64,000 nt of DNA from Anaeromyxobacter terrae (GTDB lineage Bacteria > Myxococcota > Myxococcia > Myxococcales > Anaeromyxobacteraceae), in the NCBI RefSeq assembly GCF_022690685.1, contig NZ_JALCYY010000009.1, positions 31,093 to 95,092 of the forward strand. Direction: 5' to 3'. A program made the position numbers and the translations under genes. A model generated the notes under the pieces. The model did no database searches, was not told the DNA's origin, and saw only the letters and a program-made list of their open reading frames with translations. This document shows positions 50,090 to 58,343 of this stretch, piece by piece. The first letter of the stretch is position 1; each line of letters opens with the position of its first letter.

Positions 50090-51211
50090 GTGAGGATCGG
50101 CGTCTCGCTGCTCTCGTTCCGGCCGGGCAAGATCGGAGGAGCCGAGACGTACGTCCGGCGCCTGCTGGCGTCGCTGCCCGCGGTGGCCGAAGGGGACCAG
50201 CTCGTCGCGGTGCTCGACGACGATCTCGCCCGAGCGCTCGATACGCCTGGGTTCGAGCGCGTCGTCGTCTCGCGCGGGGCGAGCGCGGTGGTCCTCGAGC
50301 GGATCGCCGAGGCGTTCACGCCGTGGCGAGCGCGATACCTCGAGCGCGCGTTTGCGGCAGCGGCCCTGGACGTCACGCTCTTCCCGCAGCAGTCAGTCTT
50401 CCCGCGGCGTGCGCCTGGACCCGCGGTCGTGACGGTCCACGACGTCCAGCACCTGTACCACGCCGATCGCTTCCCGCTCTTCGACCGGGCGTTCCGCGCG
50501 GCGCTCTACGGGTTCAGCATGGCGCGCGCGTCCCGCGTGATCGCGATCTCCGAGTTCACGCGAAGGACGCTGACCGAGCGAGCGGGGATCCCCGGCGCGA
50601 AGGTGGCCGTGATCCCGCACGGCTTCTCGCCCGACCCGAGCCCGGTCTCTCCACGCGAGGACCTGCCCCGGCCGTATCTCTACTATCCCGCCGCCACGTA
50701 CCCGCACAAAGGGCACGCCACGCTCTTCCGCGCGCTCGCCGCGCTGCGCGCGCGAGGAGCGCTGGCCCACCACCTCGTCCTCACCGGCGAGAGAACGAAG
50801 CGCTGGCCCGAGCTGCAGCGCCTCGCGCAGTCGCTGGGGCTCTCCGACCGCGTGCGGCATCTCGGGTTCTTGCCGGCCGCCGAGGTCCGCCGCGTGTACG
50901 TCGGCGCCGACGCGGTGGTGTTCCCGAGCGAGTACGAGGGATTCGGGCTCCCGGTGCTCGAGGCGGCGGCGCTGCGGCGACGCCTGATCACCTCACGCCT
51001 CGACGTGTTCGACGAGATCGGCGTGCCGCGAACCCAGCAGATCGATTTCCGTGATCCGGGCCAGCTGCTGGAGGCCATCCGGGACGCCGCGCCGGTGTCG
51101 CTCCAGAGGCGCCCACTCACCTGGGACGAGGTCGCCCTCCGGACGCTCGAGGTGTTGCGGGACGCCGCAGCGCGATCGGCGCGAACGGAGCCGCGTCGAG
51201 CAGGTCCCTGA
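50090..51211 (+). CDS. GT-B glycosyltransferase, family 4
   Basis: Predicted 373 residues. I prefer the GTG at 50090 (GGGGAG ten bases upstream, giving MRIGVSLLSFRPGKIGGAETY) over the in-frame GTG at 50057. Motifs: the Gly-rich acceptor loop GKIGGAETYV, HDVQHLYH, YYPAATYPHKGH and PSEYEGFGLPVLEAA near the C-terminus, all standard for GT4. It resembles the enzyme at 41295 in the QHLYH/QHVHL and PHKxH blocks, which suggests related mannosyl-transferase-like activity. This is tentative. Confidence 0.87.
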   Translation: MRIGVSLLSFRPGKIGGAETYVRRLLASLPAVAEGDQLVAVLDDDLARALDTPGFERVVVSRGASAVVLERIAEAFTPWRARYLERAFAAAALDVTLFPQQSVFPRRAPGPAVVTVHDVQHLYHADRFPLFDRAFRAALYGFSMARASRVIAISEFTRRTLTERAGIPGAKVAVIPHGFSPDPSPVSPREDLPRPYLYYPAATYPHKGHATLFRALAALRARGALAHHLVLTGERTKRWPELQRLAQSLGLSDRVRHLGFLPAAEVRRVYVGADAVVFPSEYEGFGLPVLEAAALRRRLITSRLDVFDEIGVPRTQQIDFRDPGQLLEAIRDAAPVSLQRRPLTWDEVALRTLEVLRDAAARSARTEPRRAGP

Positions 51212-51244
51212 TGATCGTTCGGTGAGGTGCCCTCGCCGAAGGCT

Positions 51245-51646
51245 TCAGCTTGCCTCGCGCTCCCGGCCGGGGTCCACGGACGTACGGTTCTCGGCCCGGG
51301 TCCGGGCATCGTCCCGCTCCGCCGACAGGATCGCCAGCTCCTGCGTGAGCCGCCGCACCTGCTCCGTGAGCCGCGAGAGCACGGTCGAGAAGTGAACGCT
51401 GATGAGGAGCAGGAAGACGAGCCCGAAGATGAAGAGCGTCGTGGTCGGGGTGACGGCGCCGCTGAGCCGCGTGAGCCACTCGACCAGGCCGTACCAGATC
51501 GAGAGCACCAGCATGCCGAGCGTGGTGATCACCCACAGGAACGAATACTCCTCGCGGAGCTTCCGCCTGCGGATGAGCTCCAGGATCACGCCGAGCGTCA
51601 CCACGCTCACGGCCATCGCGAAGACGTGCTGGTTCGCGGTCATCAT
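51245..51646 (-). CDS. DUF2304 membrane protein
   Basis: Predicted 133 residues with three hydrophobic segments (about 8-22, 36-55 and 69-90), then a charged helix. EEYSFLWVITTLGMLVLSIW is the DUF2304 hallmark. Such proteins are commonly paired with polyprenyl-phosphate glycosyltransferases and may help membrane positioning; the exact role is unknown. The ATG at 51646 overlaps the stop of the upstream transferase in ATGA, so the two are translated together. Confidence 0.82.
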   Translation of the reverse strand: MMTANQHVFAMAVSVVTLGVILELIRRRKLREEYSFLWVITTLGMLVLSIWYGLVEWLTRLSGAVTPTTTLFIFGLVFLLLISVHFSTVLSRLTEQVRRLTQELAILSAERDDARTRAENRTSVDPGREREAS

Positions 51647-52356
51647 CGCTTCTCGCTCCGGAGCGGAACGAGGAACAGCGCGAGGGACATCCGGAACACG
51701 TAGTAGAGCGGCTTCAAGAAGCCCCCGTGCATGCTCTTGCCCGGAGGCGACGGCAGCATGCGCACCGGCACCTCGGTGAGGCGCAGCCCGGAGCGCGCCA
51801 CCATCGCGAGGACGTCGGCGTCCGGGTAGTCCACCGGGTAGCGCTCGTGCGAGTAGAAGTGCAGCGCCTCCCGCGAGATCGCCTGGAAGCCGCTCGTCGG
51901 ATCGGTGATCCGCTGACCCGACAGAGCGCTCGCGACGGAGCCGAAGAGCCACATCCCGAGCCGCCGCAGCAGGGGAGGGCGGTACGAGCTGCCGTCGAGG
52001 AAGCGAGAGCCGACGACCACGTCGGCGTGCGCCAGCGCCCCCAGGAGCGGAGGGATGGAGGCCGGGTCGTGCTGCCCGTCCGCGTCGAGCTGGAGCACCG
52101 CGTCGTACCCTCGCCGCAGCGCGTAGCGGTAGCCCGTCTGAAGGGCGGCGCCGTACCCGAGGTTGACCGGGTGCGTCGCGACGATCGCTCCGCCGCGCCG
52201 TGCCTCGACGGCGGTGTCGTCCGCGGATCCGTCGTCCACGACGAGCACGTCGCCTTCGACCTGGCCGCGGACCGCCTCCACGACGCGCCGGATCTGCCGC
52301 GCCTCGTTGAAGGCCGGCATCACCACGAGAATCCGGGGGTTCTCGGAGAGAATCAT
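51643..52356 (-). CDS. Family 2 glycosyltransferase, polyprenyl-phosphate-sugar synthase type
   Basis: Predicted 237 residues from the ATG at 52356; a longer form from 52407 lacks a ribosome site. RILVVMPAFNEARQI, VVDDGSADDT, LGYGAALQTGYRYAL, QLDADGQHDP and DPTSGFQAI are the full set of DPM1/ArnC-like GT2 motifs. These enzymes make polyprenyl-phosphate-linked sugars, the donors used by GT-C transferases. Next to a DUF2304 gene, and in a window with six GT-C proteins, it is a good candidate for their donor synthase. Confidence 0.85.
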   Translation of the reverse strand: MILSENPRILVVMPAFNEARQIRRVVEAVRGQVEGDVLVVDDGSADDTAVEARRGGAIVATHPVNLGYGAALQTGYRYALRRGYDAVLQLDADGQHDPASIPPLLGALAHADVVVGSRFLDGSSYRPPLLRRLGMWLFGSVASALSGQRITDPTSGFQAISREALHFYSHERYPVDYPDADVLAMVARSGLRLTEVPVRMLPSPPGKSMHGGFLKPLYYVFRMSLALFLVPLRSEKR

Positions 52357-52514
52357 CGGTCCGCCGCACGTGCACGAGACGCACCCTGCGGCCCAGGGAC
52401 GTAACACATCGGTAACGCGGGGGAAACCGGACGCATGCCCGCGGCGAGCGTTTCGGCCTCACGAAAGATTTGCGCTCGGGGCCCGCTGTTGCCGGCGGCG
52501 GGGATGGGCAGATA

Positions 52515-53315
52515 ATGCGCCGCTCCGGAGGCGCCTTGAAGGTCAGCGTGGTGACGCCCTCGTTCAACCAGGGCGCCTACATCGAGAGGACGATCGAGAG
52601 CGTGCTCGCGCAGCGTGGCGCGTTCGACCTCGAGTATCTCGTCGTGGACGCCGGCTCGACGGACGAGACGCTCTCCATCCTCCGGCGGTACGAGGGGCGC
52701 CTTCGGTTCGTGTCCGAGCGGGACCGCGGACAGTCGGACGCGATCAACAAGGGCTTCCGGATGACCACCGGCGAGGTCGTCGCGTGGCTCAACTCCGACG
52801 ACACCTACGCGCCGGGCGCCCTCGACGCCGTGGTGCGCACGCTCACCCGGACCGGCGCGCGCTGGTGCTTCGGCGAGTGCCCGATCATCGACGAGCGCGA
52901 CGCCGAGATCCGGAGCGCCATCGCCCGGTACAAGACCTGGGTCTCGCGGCGCTACAGCCTGCGGCGCCTCGTGGGGCGGAACTTCATCCCCCAGCCGGCG
53001 ACGTTCTTCCGGCGCGACCTCCTCGACGAGGTCGGTCCGATCGACGAGTCGCTCCACTTCGCGATGGACTACGACCTGTGGCTGCGGTTCGCGCGCGTGG
53101 CGGAGCCCGTCTTCGTGCCGCAGCCGCTCGCGCGGTTCCGGTGGCACGGCGCCTCCAAGACGGGCGCCGGGTACAGGGCGGGCGCGTGGGAGTGCTTCCG
53201 GATCGCGAGCGCGCGCGCCCGTGGGGTGGAGCGGCTCGCGCTTCCTGAGCACCTCCTCCACCTCGCGGCGCAGCTCGCCGTGTATCGCCTGCTCGACCTC
53301 TCCCGTCCGCGCTGA
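52515..53315 (+). CDS. Family 2 glycosyltransferase
   Basis: Predicted 266 residues from the ATG at 52515. A TTG at 52536, with GGAGG four bases upstream and GATAAT at 52511-52516 as a possible -10, would give MKVSVVTPSFNQGAYI, which lines up with the start of the GT2 at 47033 and may be the true start. Motifs: VVDAGSTDET, RGQSDAINKG, AWLNSDDTYA, FFRRDLLDEVG and HFAMDYDLWLRF. A related enzyme lies at 47033. Likely cytoplasmic and part of the polysaccharide locus. A strong hairpin follows its stop. Confidence 0.86.
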   Translation: MRRSGGALKVSVVTPSFNQGAYIERTIESVLAQRGAFDLEYLVVDAGSTDETLSILRRYEGRLRFVSERDRGQSDAINKGFRMTTGEVVAWLNSDDTYAPGALDAVVRTLTRTGARWCFGECPIIDERDAEIRSAIARYKTWVSRRYSLRRLVGRNFIPQPATFFRRDLLDEVGPIDESLHFAMDYDLWLRFARVAEPVFVPQPLARFRWHGASKTGAGYRAGAWECFRIASARARGVERLALPEHLLHLAAQLAVYRLLDLSRPR

Positions 53316-53351
53316 GCGCCGCCGTTCGCCGAGGTCGACGCGAAACGACTC

Positions 53352-53379
53352 GGGCCGGCAGGATCGCTCCTGCCGGCCC
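53352..53379. terminator. Perfect 12-base hairpin between convergent genes
   Basis: GGGCCGGCAGGA (53352-53363), loop TCGC, TCCTGCCGGCCC (53368-53379). It lies between the GT2 stop at 53315 and the minus-strand gene ending at 53404. The stem is strong enough to act on both strands, though neither side has a T-tract. Confidence 0.65.
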
Positions 53380-53403
53380 GCGCTGCGTGGGTCCCCACCC
53401 CGA

Positions 53404-53826
53404 CTACTTCTTCTCTTCCTTCCGAGCGGCGATCTCCTTCTCGAGGCGCTCGAGCTCCGCCGTCGCCTTCGCCTCGTCCGCGCGCCCCTCCTCGCCGGGC
53501 TTGCCGGTCAGGTGCGCCTCACCGGGCGTCCAGCCGGGAGACACGGTGGAGGCGAGCTCCGTCGCGCCCCGCTTCACGCCGCCCGTGAGCTTCTTCACGA
53601 TGGCGTTCGCGAAGAGGTAGAAGCCGATGAACGGCAGGAACATCAGGAAGACGAGCCCGGCGAGCGGCACCACCGCGAGGACGACCGGGAAGGGCAGCTT
53701 CAGGTACTTCGCCGTCGCGTCGCCAGGAAGCCGTCCGCCCTCGGGCGGCACCACCTCGACTCCCCACCGCCTCGGGCTCCAGTAGTAGCCGCTCTCGACC
53801 TTCGAACCGCCCGTGTGCCTGGTCAT
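53404..53826 (-). CDS. Small membrane protein, twin of the upstream gene; unknown function
   Basis: Predicted 140 residues; GAGGAGG precedes the ATG. I do not recognise the family. An N-terminal soluble part (SGYYWSPRRWGVEVVPPEGGRLPG) leads to one long hydrophobic hairpin at about 47-80 (LPFPVVLAVVPLAGLVFLMFLPFIGF). A conserved RGATELASTVSPGWTPGEAHLTGKP block and a charged coiled-coil-like tail (KATAELERLEKEIAARKEEKK) follow. It is a paralogue of the protein at 53875-54300, 48 bases upstream; the core is alike and the tails differ. The high Glu/Lys content of the tail suggests a cytoplasmic or periplasmic oligomerising helix. Confidence 0.75.
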   Translation of the reverse strand: MTRHTGGSKVESGYYWSPRRWGVEVVPPEGGRLPGDATAKYLKLPFPVVLAVVPLAGLVFLMFLPFIGFYLFANAIVKKLTGGVKRGATELASTVSPGWTPGEAHLTGKPGEEGRADEAKATAELERLEKEIAARKEEKK

Positions 53827-53874
53827 GACCGCCTCCTCGCCGTGCTCAGCCGTGCTCGGGAAACCGCGTCCGCG

Positions 53875-54300
53875 CTAGCTCTTCCGCTTGTCGCCGATCT
53901 CCTTCTCGAGGGCGTCGAGCCGCGCCTCCGCGCCCGTCGGCCCCTTCTCCTCCGTCCCGGCGCCCTCCGCGGGCTTGCCGGTGAAGTGCGCCTCGCCGGG
54001 CTGCCAGCCGGGGCTCACGGTGGACGCCAGCTCGGTCGCGCCGCGGTGGAACATGTTCACGATCGGGCTGAGGAGGGCGCGGGCGAAGATGACGAACCCG
54101 ATCAGCGGGAGGAACATGAGGAAGGTGAGGCCGAGCATCGGGATGAGCGCGAGGGCGACGACCGTCGGCACCTTCATCCACTCGCCCTTGCCCTCCGGCA
54201 GCCGGTCGCCGTCCTTCGCGATGGGCTCGACGTGCCACTTGATCGCGTTGAAGTAGTAGCCGCCCTTCACTGCGCTTCCGCTCTTGAACTTGTTGGCCAT
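53875..54300 (-). CDS. Small membrane protein, twin of the downstream gene; unknown function
   Basis: Predicted 141 residues; AAAGGAG about nine bases before the ATG. Family not recognised. It has GGYYFNAIKWHVEPIAKDGDRLPEG at the N-terminus, a hydrophobic hairpin at about 43-75 (VPTVVALALIPMLGLTFLMFLPLIGF), then RGATELASTVSPGWQPGEAHFTGKP and an acidic tail. The 25-residue block after the membrane hairpin is nearly identical to its twin, so this part must be the functional core. The pair probably forms a hetero-oligomer. No neighbour hints at a pathway. Confidence 0.75.
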   Translation of the reverse strand: MANKFKSGSAVKGGYYFNAIKWHVEPIAKDGDRLPEGKGEWMKVPTVVALALIPMLGLTFLMFLPLIGFVIFARALLSPIVNMFHRGATELASTVSPGWQPGEAHFTGKPAEGAGTEEKGPTGAEARLDALEKEIGDKRKS

Positions 54301-54692
54301 GGTGTTTGGCTCCTTTCGATGCTCAATCTCGCTCAATCCGCGTCGATTCGAAATGCGGACGAATGCCCAATTGCGCGGGTAAAAGTCCGGGGGCGGCCGC
54401 TCCTCGCCGCCCGACGCGACCGCCGAGCGCGCCGGAGCGGGGCGGGGGCCGTGGCCCGAGCGAGGCCGGGTCGCGAGCCGGGGCAGCCACCCCCGCGACG
54501 CCGGAGCGTGCGGCGGGCGGATTCCGGAGGAGGCGTCGGGTGGAGTCCCGATGCGCGCGTGCGCCGCGGATCGTGCGGCGAGCTGCCGCGATCCGGACGC
54601 CGGAAGCGGCAGCTCCCGGGCAAGAACGGGCGGCAGGTGTCGCCTGCCCGCGGCGGCGCCCGTTCGCGGCTCCCCTGAAGCAGAGAGAAGCG
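54301..54692. other. Intergenic region, 392 bases
   Basis: It should contain the promoter of the twin small-protein genes. On the minus strand close to their start the octamer GATTGAGC occurs twice, ten bases apart. No convincing gene, terminator or operator was identified. Open frames here look like shadows of GC-rich sequence. Confidence 0.4.
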
Positions 54693-55133
54693 CTACTCGC
54701 GGACCTGGCTGCGCGCGCGGGCGGCGGCGCCCGGCCGGCGCGTCAGCCCGAACTGCGTGAGCGTCCGCTCGACGCTCCGCACCGACACCTCGTGCCCGAG
54801 CGCGGCGAGCTCGTCGGCGATCGCCGCCGCGCTCCGCTCCGGATCGCGCAGGCGCGCGCGAACGATGTGCCGGACGACCTCGAGCGGACGCCGCCACGCG
54901 CCTCGCGGGCCCGGCGGTCGGGCGATGAGGCCCTCGAGCCCGCTCTCCCGGAAGCGGCGCAGCTTCTCGTAGTAGGCGCTGCGCGACCTGCCGAAGCGGG
55001 CCAGGACGTCCTCGAGCGGCGCGCCGCTCGTCTCTCCCTCGATCAGCATGAGCAGATCGAGGGAGGCCGCGTCGCTCGCGGGTAAGGAAAGGATCCCGCC
55101 GGGGCCGCGGATGACGTTGCTCTCGGGCTTCAT
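54693..55133 (-). CDS. Helix-turn-helix protein, transposase-like/homeodomain-like fold
   Basis: Predicted 146 residues from the ATG at 55133 (GGAGGAG upstream). It carries one or two HTH units: [41 protein letters not shown], then [27 protein letters not shown]. This resembles the N-terminal DNA-binding half of IS-type transposases (HTH_28/HTH_32), but there is no DDE catalytic domain or inverted repeat nearby. It is probably a stand-alone regulator derived from a transposase. Target unknown. It is divergent from hemA. Confidence 0.65.
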   Translation of the reverse strand: MKPESNVIRGPGGILSLPASDAASLDLLMLIEGETSGAPLEDVLARFGRSRSAYYEKLRRFRESGLEGLIARPPGPRGAWRRPLEVVRHIVRARLRDPERSAAAIADELAALGHEVSVRSVERTLTQFGLTRRPGAAARARSQVRE

Positions 55134-55485
55134 GTGGCTCGGGCTCCTCCGGTCGCGTCCGGACGATGCTGGCGGCAAAGGGCCGCGGGAAAGCAAGCCG
55201 GGTGCCGCACCTAGCGTCACGAGATGTCAAGGGAAATCCCGAACTCATGCGGGCGGATCGGGGATCTCACCCACCGTGCTGGGGCAGGTACCCCAGCGCC
55301 CGCCCCACACCCGCCCCACCCGTCGGCGGCCGAGCGCGCATGCAGGGGTTTCGCCTCCCTCGGCCGAGTGGGTGAAAGGACGCAATGCTTGCGCCGCCCG
55401 GTGCGGGACTCCCTGGAGATCTGGCGGGGATACGGGGGGCACGGCGCTTGCTCGCGAGCCCCGGAAGATCGCGAAAGGAGCCGCC
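55134..55485. other. Divergent intergenic region upstream of hemA, 352 bases
   Basis: Contains the palindrome at 55278-55297 (GCTGGGG-CAGGTA-CCCCAGC), which might be an operator or hairpin for hemA. A TTGACA hexamer is seen on the minus strand at 55230-55225, but no matching -10 follows. No gene was seen. Confidence 0.4.
55278..55297. promoter_or_regulatory. Palindrome upstream of hemA
   Basis: Perfect seven-base arms GCTGGGG and CCCCAGC around CAGGTA, about 190 bases before the hemA start. The CTGGGGCA core recalls the palindrome arm at 37511-37518 in a cytochrome promoter. A role in haem or cytochrome co-regulation is speculative. Confidence 0.3.
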
Positions 55486-56757
55486 GTGCTCGTCGCAGTC
55501 GGGCTCAACCAGAAGGGCGCAACCGTGGCGGACCGCGAGGTGCTCGCGCTTCCCCCGGACGCCCTTCAGCAGGCGCTCGCGGGCTACGCAGCGCTCGATG
55601 GCATCGAAGAGGTCGCGGTGATGTCCACGTGCTACCGCGTGGAGATCTTCGCCGCGACGCGCTGTCCTGCGGCCGCGACGCTCGCGCTCCGCCAGGCGCT
55701 GAACGCGCGCGCGGGCAGGGAGCTGCCGCTGTTCGAGCTCCAGGGTGAGGAGGCGTTCAGGCACCTCGTGCGCGTCGCCTCGAGCCTCGAGTCGGCCATC
55801 CTCGGCGAGCCGCAGATCCTCGGACAGGTGAAGGACGCGTTCCAGCGCGCCCTCGAGCTCGGCGTCGCGGGCAAGGAGCTCACCGCGGTCCTGAACCGGG
55901 TGCTCGCGGGGGCGAAGCGTGTCCGCACGGAGACCGCGGTCGGGCGCGCGGGCATCTCGTGGGGACACGCGGCCGCGACCCTCGCCGAGAAGGTGATCGG
56001 CCAGATGCAGGGCCGGCGCGTGGTCGTCGTCGGCGCCGGCGAGATGGCGCGGCTCTCGGCGCAGCACCTCCGGGATCTGGGCGCCCGGATCGTCGTGCTG
56101 AACCGCACGCTCGCGAACGGCGAGGCGCTCGCGCAGGAGGTCGGTGGAGTCGCGCGGCCGCTCGAGGCGCTCGAGGAGGAGCTCGCGGAGGCGGACGTCG
56201 TCGTGTCGGCGGCGCCGGTCGCGCCCGCGGCGTTCCAGCCCGAGGCGATGACGCGGCTCGCCCGCGCACGGCGGCGGCCCATCGTGCTCGTCGACCTCGC
56301 CGTCCCCCGCGCGATCCCCGCCGCGACCGGCGGCGTCCGCGACGTCTATCTCTGCGACGTGGACGACCTCGACCGGGTGATGAAGGCCGCGATGAGCGAG
56401 CGCGTCGCCGCCGTCGCGGACGCCGAGCGGATCATCGCCGACGAGGTCGTCAAGTACGTCCGCACCGAGGCCGAGCGTCGAGCCGCCCCGCTCATCCAGG
56501 AGATGCGCAGCCGCGCGAGCGCCATCGCACGCGAGGAGGTGGAGCGCACCCTCCGAAGGCTCGGTGAAGATCCGGAGCTCGAACGGAGGCTCGACGCGAT
56601 GGCAGGCTCGATCGTGTCGAAGATCCTCCACGCGCCGAGCACGAAGCTGCGACAGGCCGTGTGCGATGGAGGCGCCGGAGAGGCGCTGGTGGCCGCCGCG
56701 GTGGAGATCTTCGAGCTCTCCGCCGACATCCGCGCACATCGCGGAAACGCTGCGTGA
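55486..56757 (+). CDS. hemA: Glutamyl-tRNA reductase HemA
   Basis: Predicted 423 residues from the GTG at 55486, with AAAGGAG upstream. HemA reduces glutamyl-tRNA(Glu) to glutamate-1-semialdehyde, the first step of C5-pathway tetrapyrrole synthesis. Landmarks: the catalytic Cys49 in [26 protein letters not shown], the NADPH-binding [17 protein letters not shown], and the C-terminal dimerisation helices. Two usual signatures are altered: the N-terminal NHxxAP is NQKGAT, and STCNR is STCYR. It may be a divergent copy. It lies 80 bases before the haem-bearing sensor kinase, so haem supply and redox sensing are genetically linked here. Confidence 0.9.
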   Translation: MLVAVGLNQKGATVADREVLALPPDALQQALAGYAALDGIEEVAVMSTCYRVEIFAATRCPAAATLALRQALNARAGRELPLFELQGEEAFRHLVRVASSLESAILGEPQILGQVKDAFQRALELGVAGKELTAVLNRVLAGAKRVRTETAVGRAGISWGHAAATLAEKVIGQMQGRRVVVVGAGEMARLSAQHLRDLGARIVVLNRTLANGEALAQEVGGVARPLEALEEELAEADVVVSAAPVAPAAFQPEAMTRLARARRRPIVLVDLAVPRAIPAATGGVRDVYLCDVDDLDRVMKAAMSERVAAVADAERIIADEVVKYVRTEAERRAAPLIQEMRSRASAIAREEVERTLRRLGEDPELERRLDAMAGSIVSKILHAPSTKLRQAVCDGGAGEALVAAAVEIFELSADIRAHRGNAA

Positions 56758-56837
56758 AGCACCGCACGGGACCGCGCCTTCCCGTCCGCCGCTGTCCTTG
56801 CAATGATGGCGGTCGGCCGAACGTTGTCCCCTAGCGG

Positions 56838-58343
56838 ATGAATCCATTCGAACGCCTCTTCAAGCGGCTCGACTCGAGCATCCGGGCGCGCATCCTGCTC
56901 CCGACGGCGCTCCTGTTCGCCCTGACGATGGCGGCGATGGTCGCAGGCGCGGTCCACCTCTACGGCTCCGACATCGAGCGCGGACGCCGCGAGCGCGCGC
57001 AGATCTTCACCGAGATGGTGGCGTCGGGCGTCTCGAACACCATGCTCTCGGGCCAGCCGAACGCCATCCCGGCGCTGCTCGGCACGCTCATGGCGCACAA
57101 CAACGAGCTGCTCGCGGCGAGCCTCGTCGCGCCGAGCGGCTACATCTCCGTCTCGACGGCGCCGGCGCTCATCGGCGCGGTGCCGTGGCCGGATCTCCGC
57201 AAGTTCGCGACGACGACCGTGGTGCAGTCGCCGAACGGCAACGAGCTGGAGTACGCGGTCATCCACCCGATCCCGAACGCGACCGCGTGCGCGCGCTGCC
57301 ACGGGACCCACTCGCCGGTGAACGGCTGGCTCGATCTGCGCTTCAGCCGCGACGCCATCGAGCTGTCGGAGTCGCGGCTCGCGAAGACGCTCCTCTTCGC
57401 GGCGTCGGGAGCGCTCGTCTGCCTGCTCGCCATCCTCCTCTGGCTCCTCGGGCGCGAGGCGGTGAGCCCGCTCCAGCGCCTCGTCGCCGCGATGCGTCGC
57501 GCGGAGGCCGGTGAGCTCACGGTGCGCGCCGACGAGGGGCGCCCCGACGAGCTCGGCACCGCGGCCCGGGGCTTCGACGCGATGCTCGCCGCGCTCCGGC
57601 GGAGCCAGGCAGAGCTCGAGGCGTTCTACCGGGAGCGGATGGTGCGCGCGGATCGGTTCGCGGCGGTCGGCGAGGTCGCCACCGGGCTCGCCCACGAGAT
57701 CAAGAACCCGCTCGCCGGGCTCTCCGGCGCGCTCGAGCTCCTCGCGGAGGACCTCGCCGAGGATCCGCAGCACGCCGAGGTGGTCGGCGAGATGCGCCAC
57801 CAGGTGCAGCGCCTCACGCACACCATGGAGAGCCTGCTCAGCTTCGCCCGCCCGCCGAAGGCGAGGCTCCGCTCCACCGACGTGAACGGCACGCTCGAGA
57901 AGGTGCTCTTCCTCATCCGCCAGCAGTCGCGCAACGGCGTCGTCTCGGTCGTCCCGGAGCTCGCGCCCGAGCTCCCCGGCGTGCTGGCGGACCCATCGCA
58001 GCTCGAGCAGGTCTTCCTCAACATCTGCCTCAACGCCTGCCAGGCGATGGCCGCCCAGGGCGCCGGCACGCTGACCGTCCGCTCGCGCACCGGCGACGGG
58101 AACGTCGTCGTCGAGATCGTCGACACCGGCCCGGGCATCCCCGCCGATCTCCGCGCCCAGGTGTTCAAGCCGTTCTTCACGACCAAGCGCGAGGGGAACG
58201 GCCTCGGCCTCGCGATCTCCGCGCGCATCGTGGCGGAGCACGGGGGGCACATCGGTTACCGCTGCCCGCCGGACGGGGGGACCGTGTTCACGGTGACCTT
58301 GCAGCTGGCTCGCCCCGCGCGCGCCACGGAGCACGCCGCATGA
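56838..58343 (+). CDS. Histidine kinase with a c-type haem motif in its periplasmic sensor
   Basis: Predicted 501 residues. TM1 about 18-40, periplasmic domain about 41-183, TM2 about 184-204, HAMP about 205-258, HisKA with H-box His286 (HEIKNPL), and HATPase_c with NICLNACQAM, DTGPGIP and GNGLGLAISARIV. The periplasmic part contains CARCH at 151-155, the consensus for covalent c-haem, followed by NGWLDLRFS. The domain resembles Tll0287/DUF3365-like haem sensors. A single covalent haem outside the membrane would let the kinase sense redox potential, oxygen, NO or CO. The stop overlaps the start of its sigma54 response regulator (ATGA). All ATPase motifs are intact, so it should be active. Confidence 0.9.
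   Translation: MNPFERLFKRLDSSIRARILLPTALLFALTMAAMVAGAVHLYGSDIERGRRERAQIFTEMVASGVSNTMLSGQPNAIPALLGTLMAHNNELLAASLVAPSGYISVSTAPALIGAVPWPDLRKFATTTVVQSPNGNELEYAVIHPIPNATACARCHGTHSPVNGWLDLRFSRDAIELSESRLAKTLLFAASGALVCLLAILLWLLGREAVSPLQRLVAAMRRAEAGELTVRADEGRPDELGTAARGFDAMLAALRRSQAELEAFYRERMVRADRFAAVGEVATGLAHEIKNPLAGLSGALELLAEDLAEDPQHAEVVGEMRHQVQRLTHTMESLLSFARPPKARLRSTDVNGTLEKVLFLIRQQSRNGVVSVVPELAPELPGVLADPSQLEQVFLNICLNACQAMAAQGAGTLTVRSRTGDGNVVVEIVDTGPGIPADLRAQVFKPFFTTKREGNGLGLAISARIVAEHGGHIGYRCPPDGGTVFTVTLQLARPARATEHAA

Noticed and set aside
54693-55133. Transposase or IS remnant
   Set aside because: Only the HTH part is present; no DDE domain, terminal inverted repeats or target duplication were seen, so it is listed as an HTH protein.
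55225-55230. TTGACA on the minus strand as -35 box of the HTH gene
   Set aside because: No -10-like hexamer at 15-19 bases downstream.
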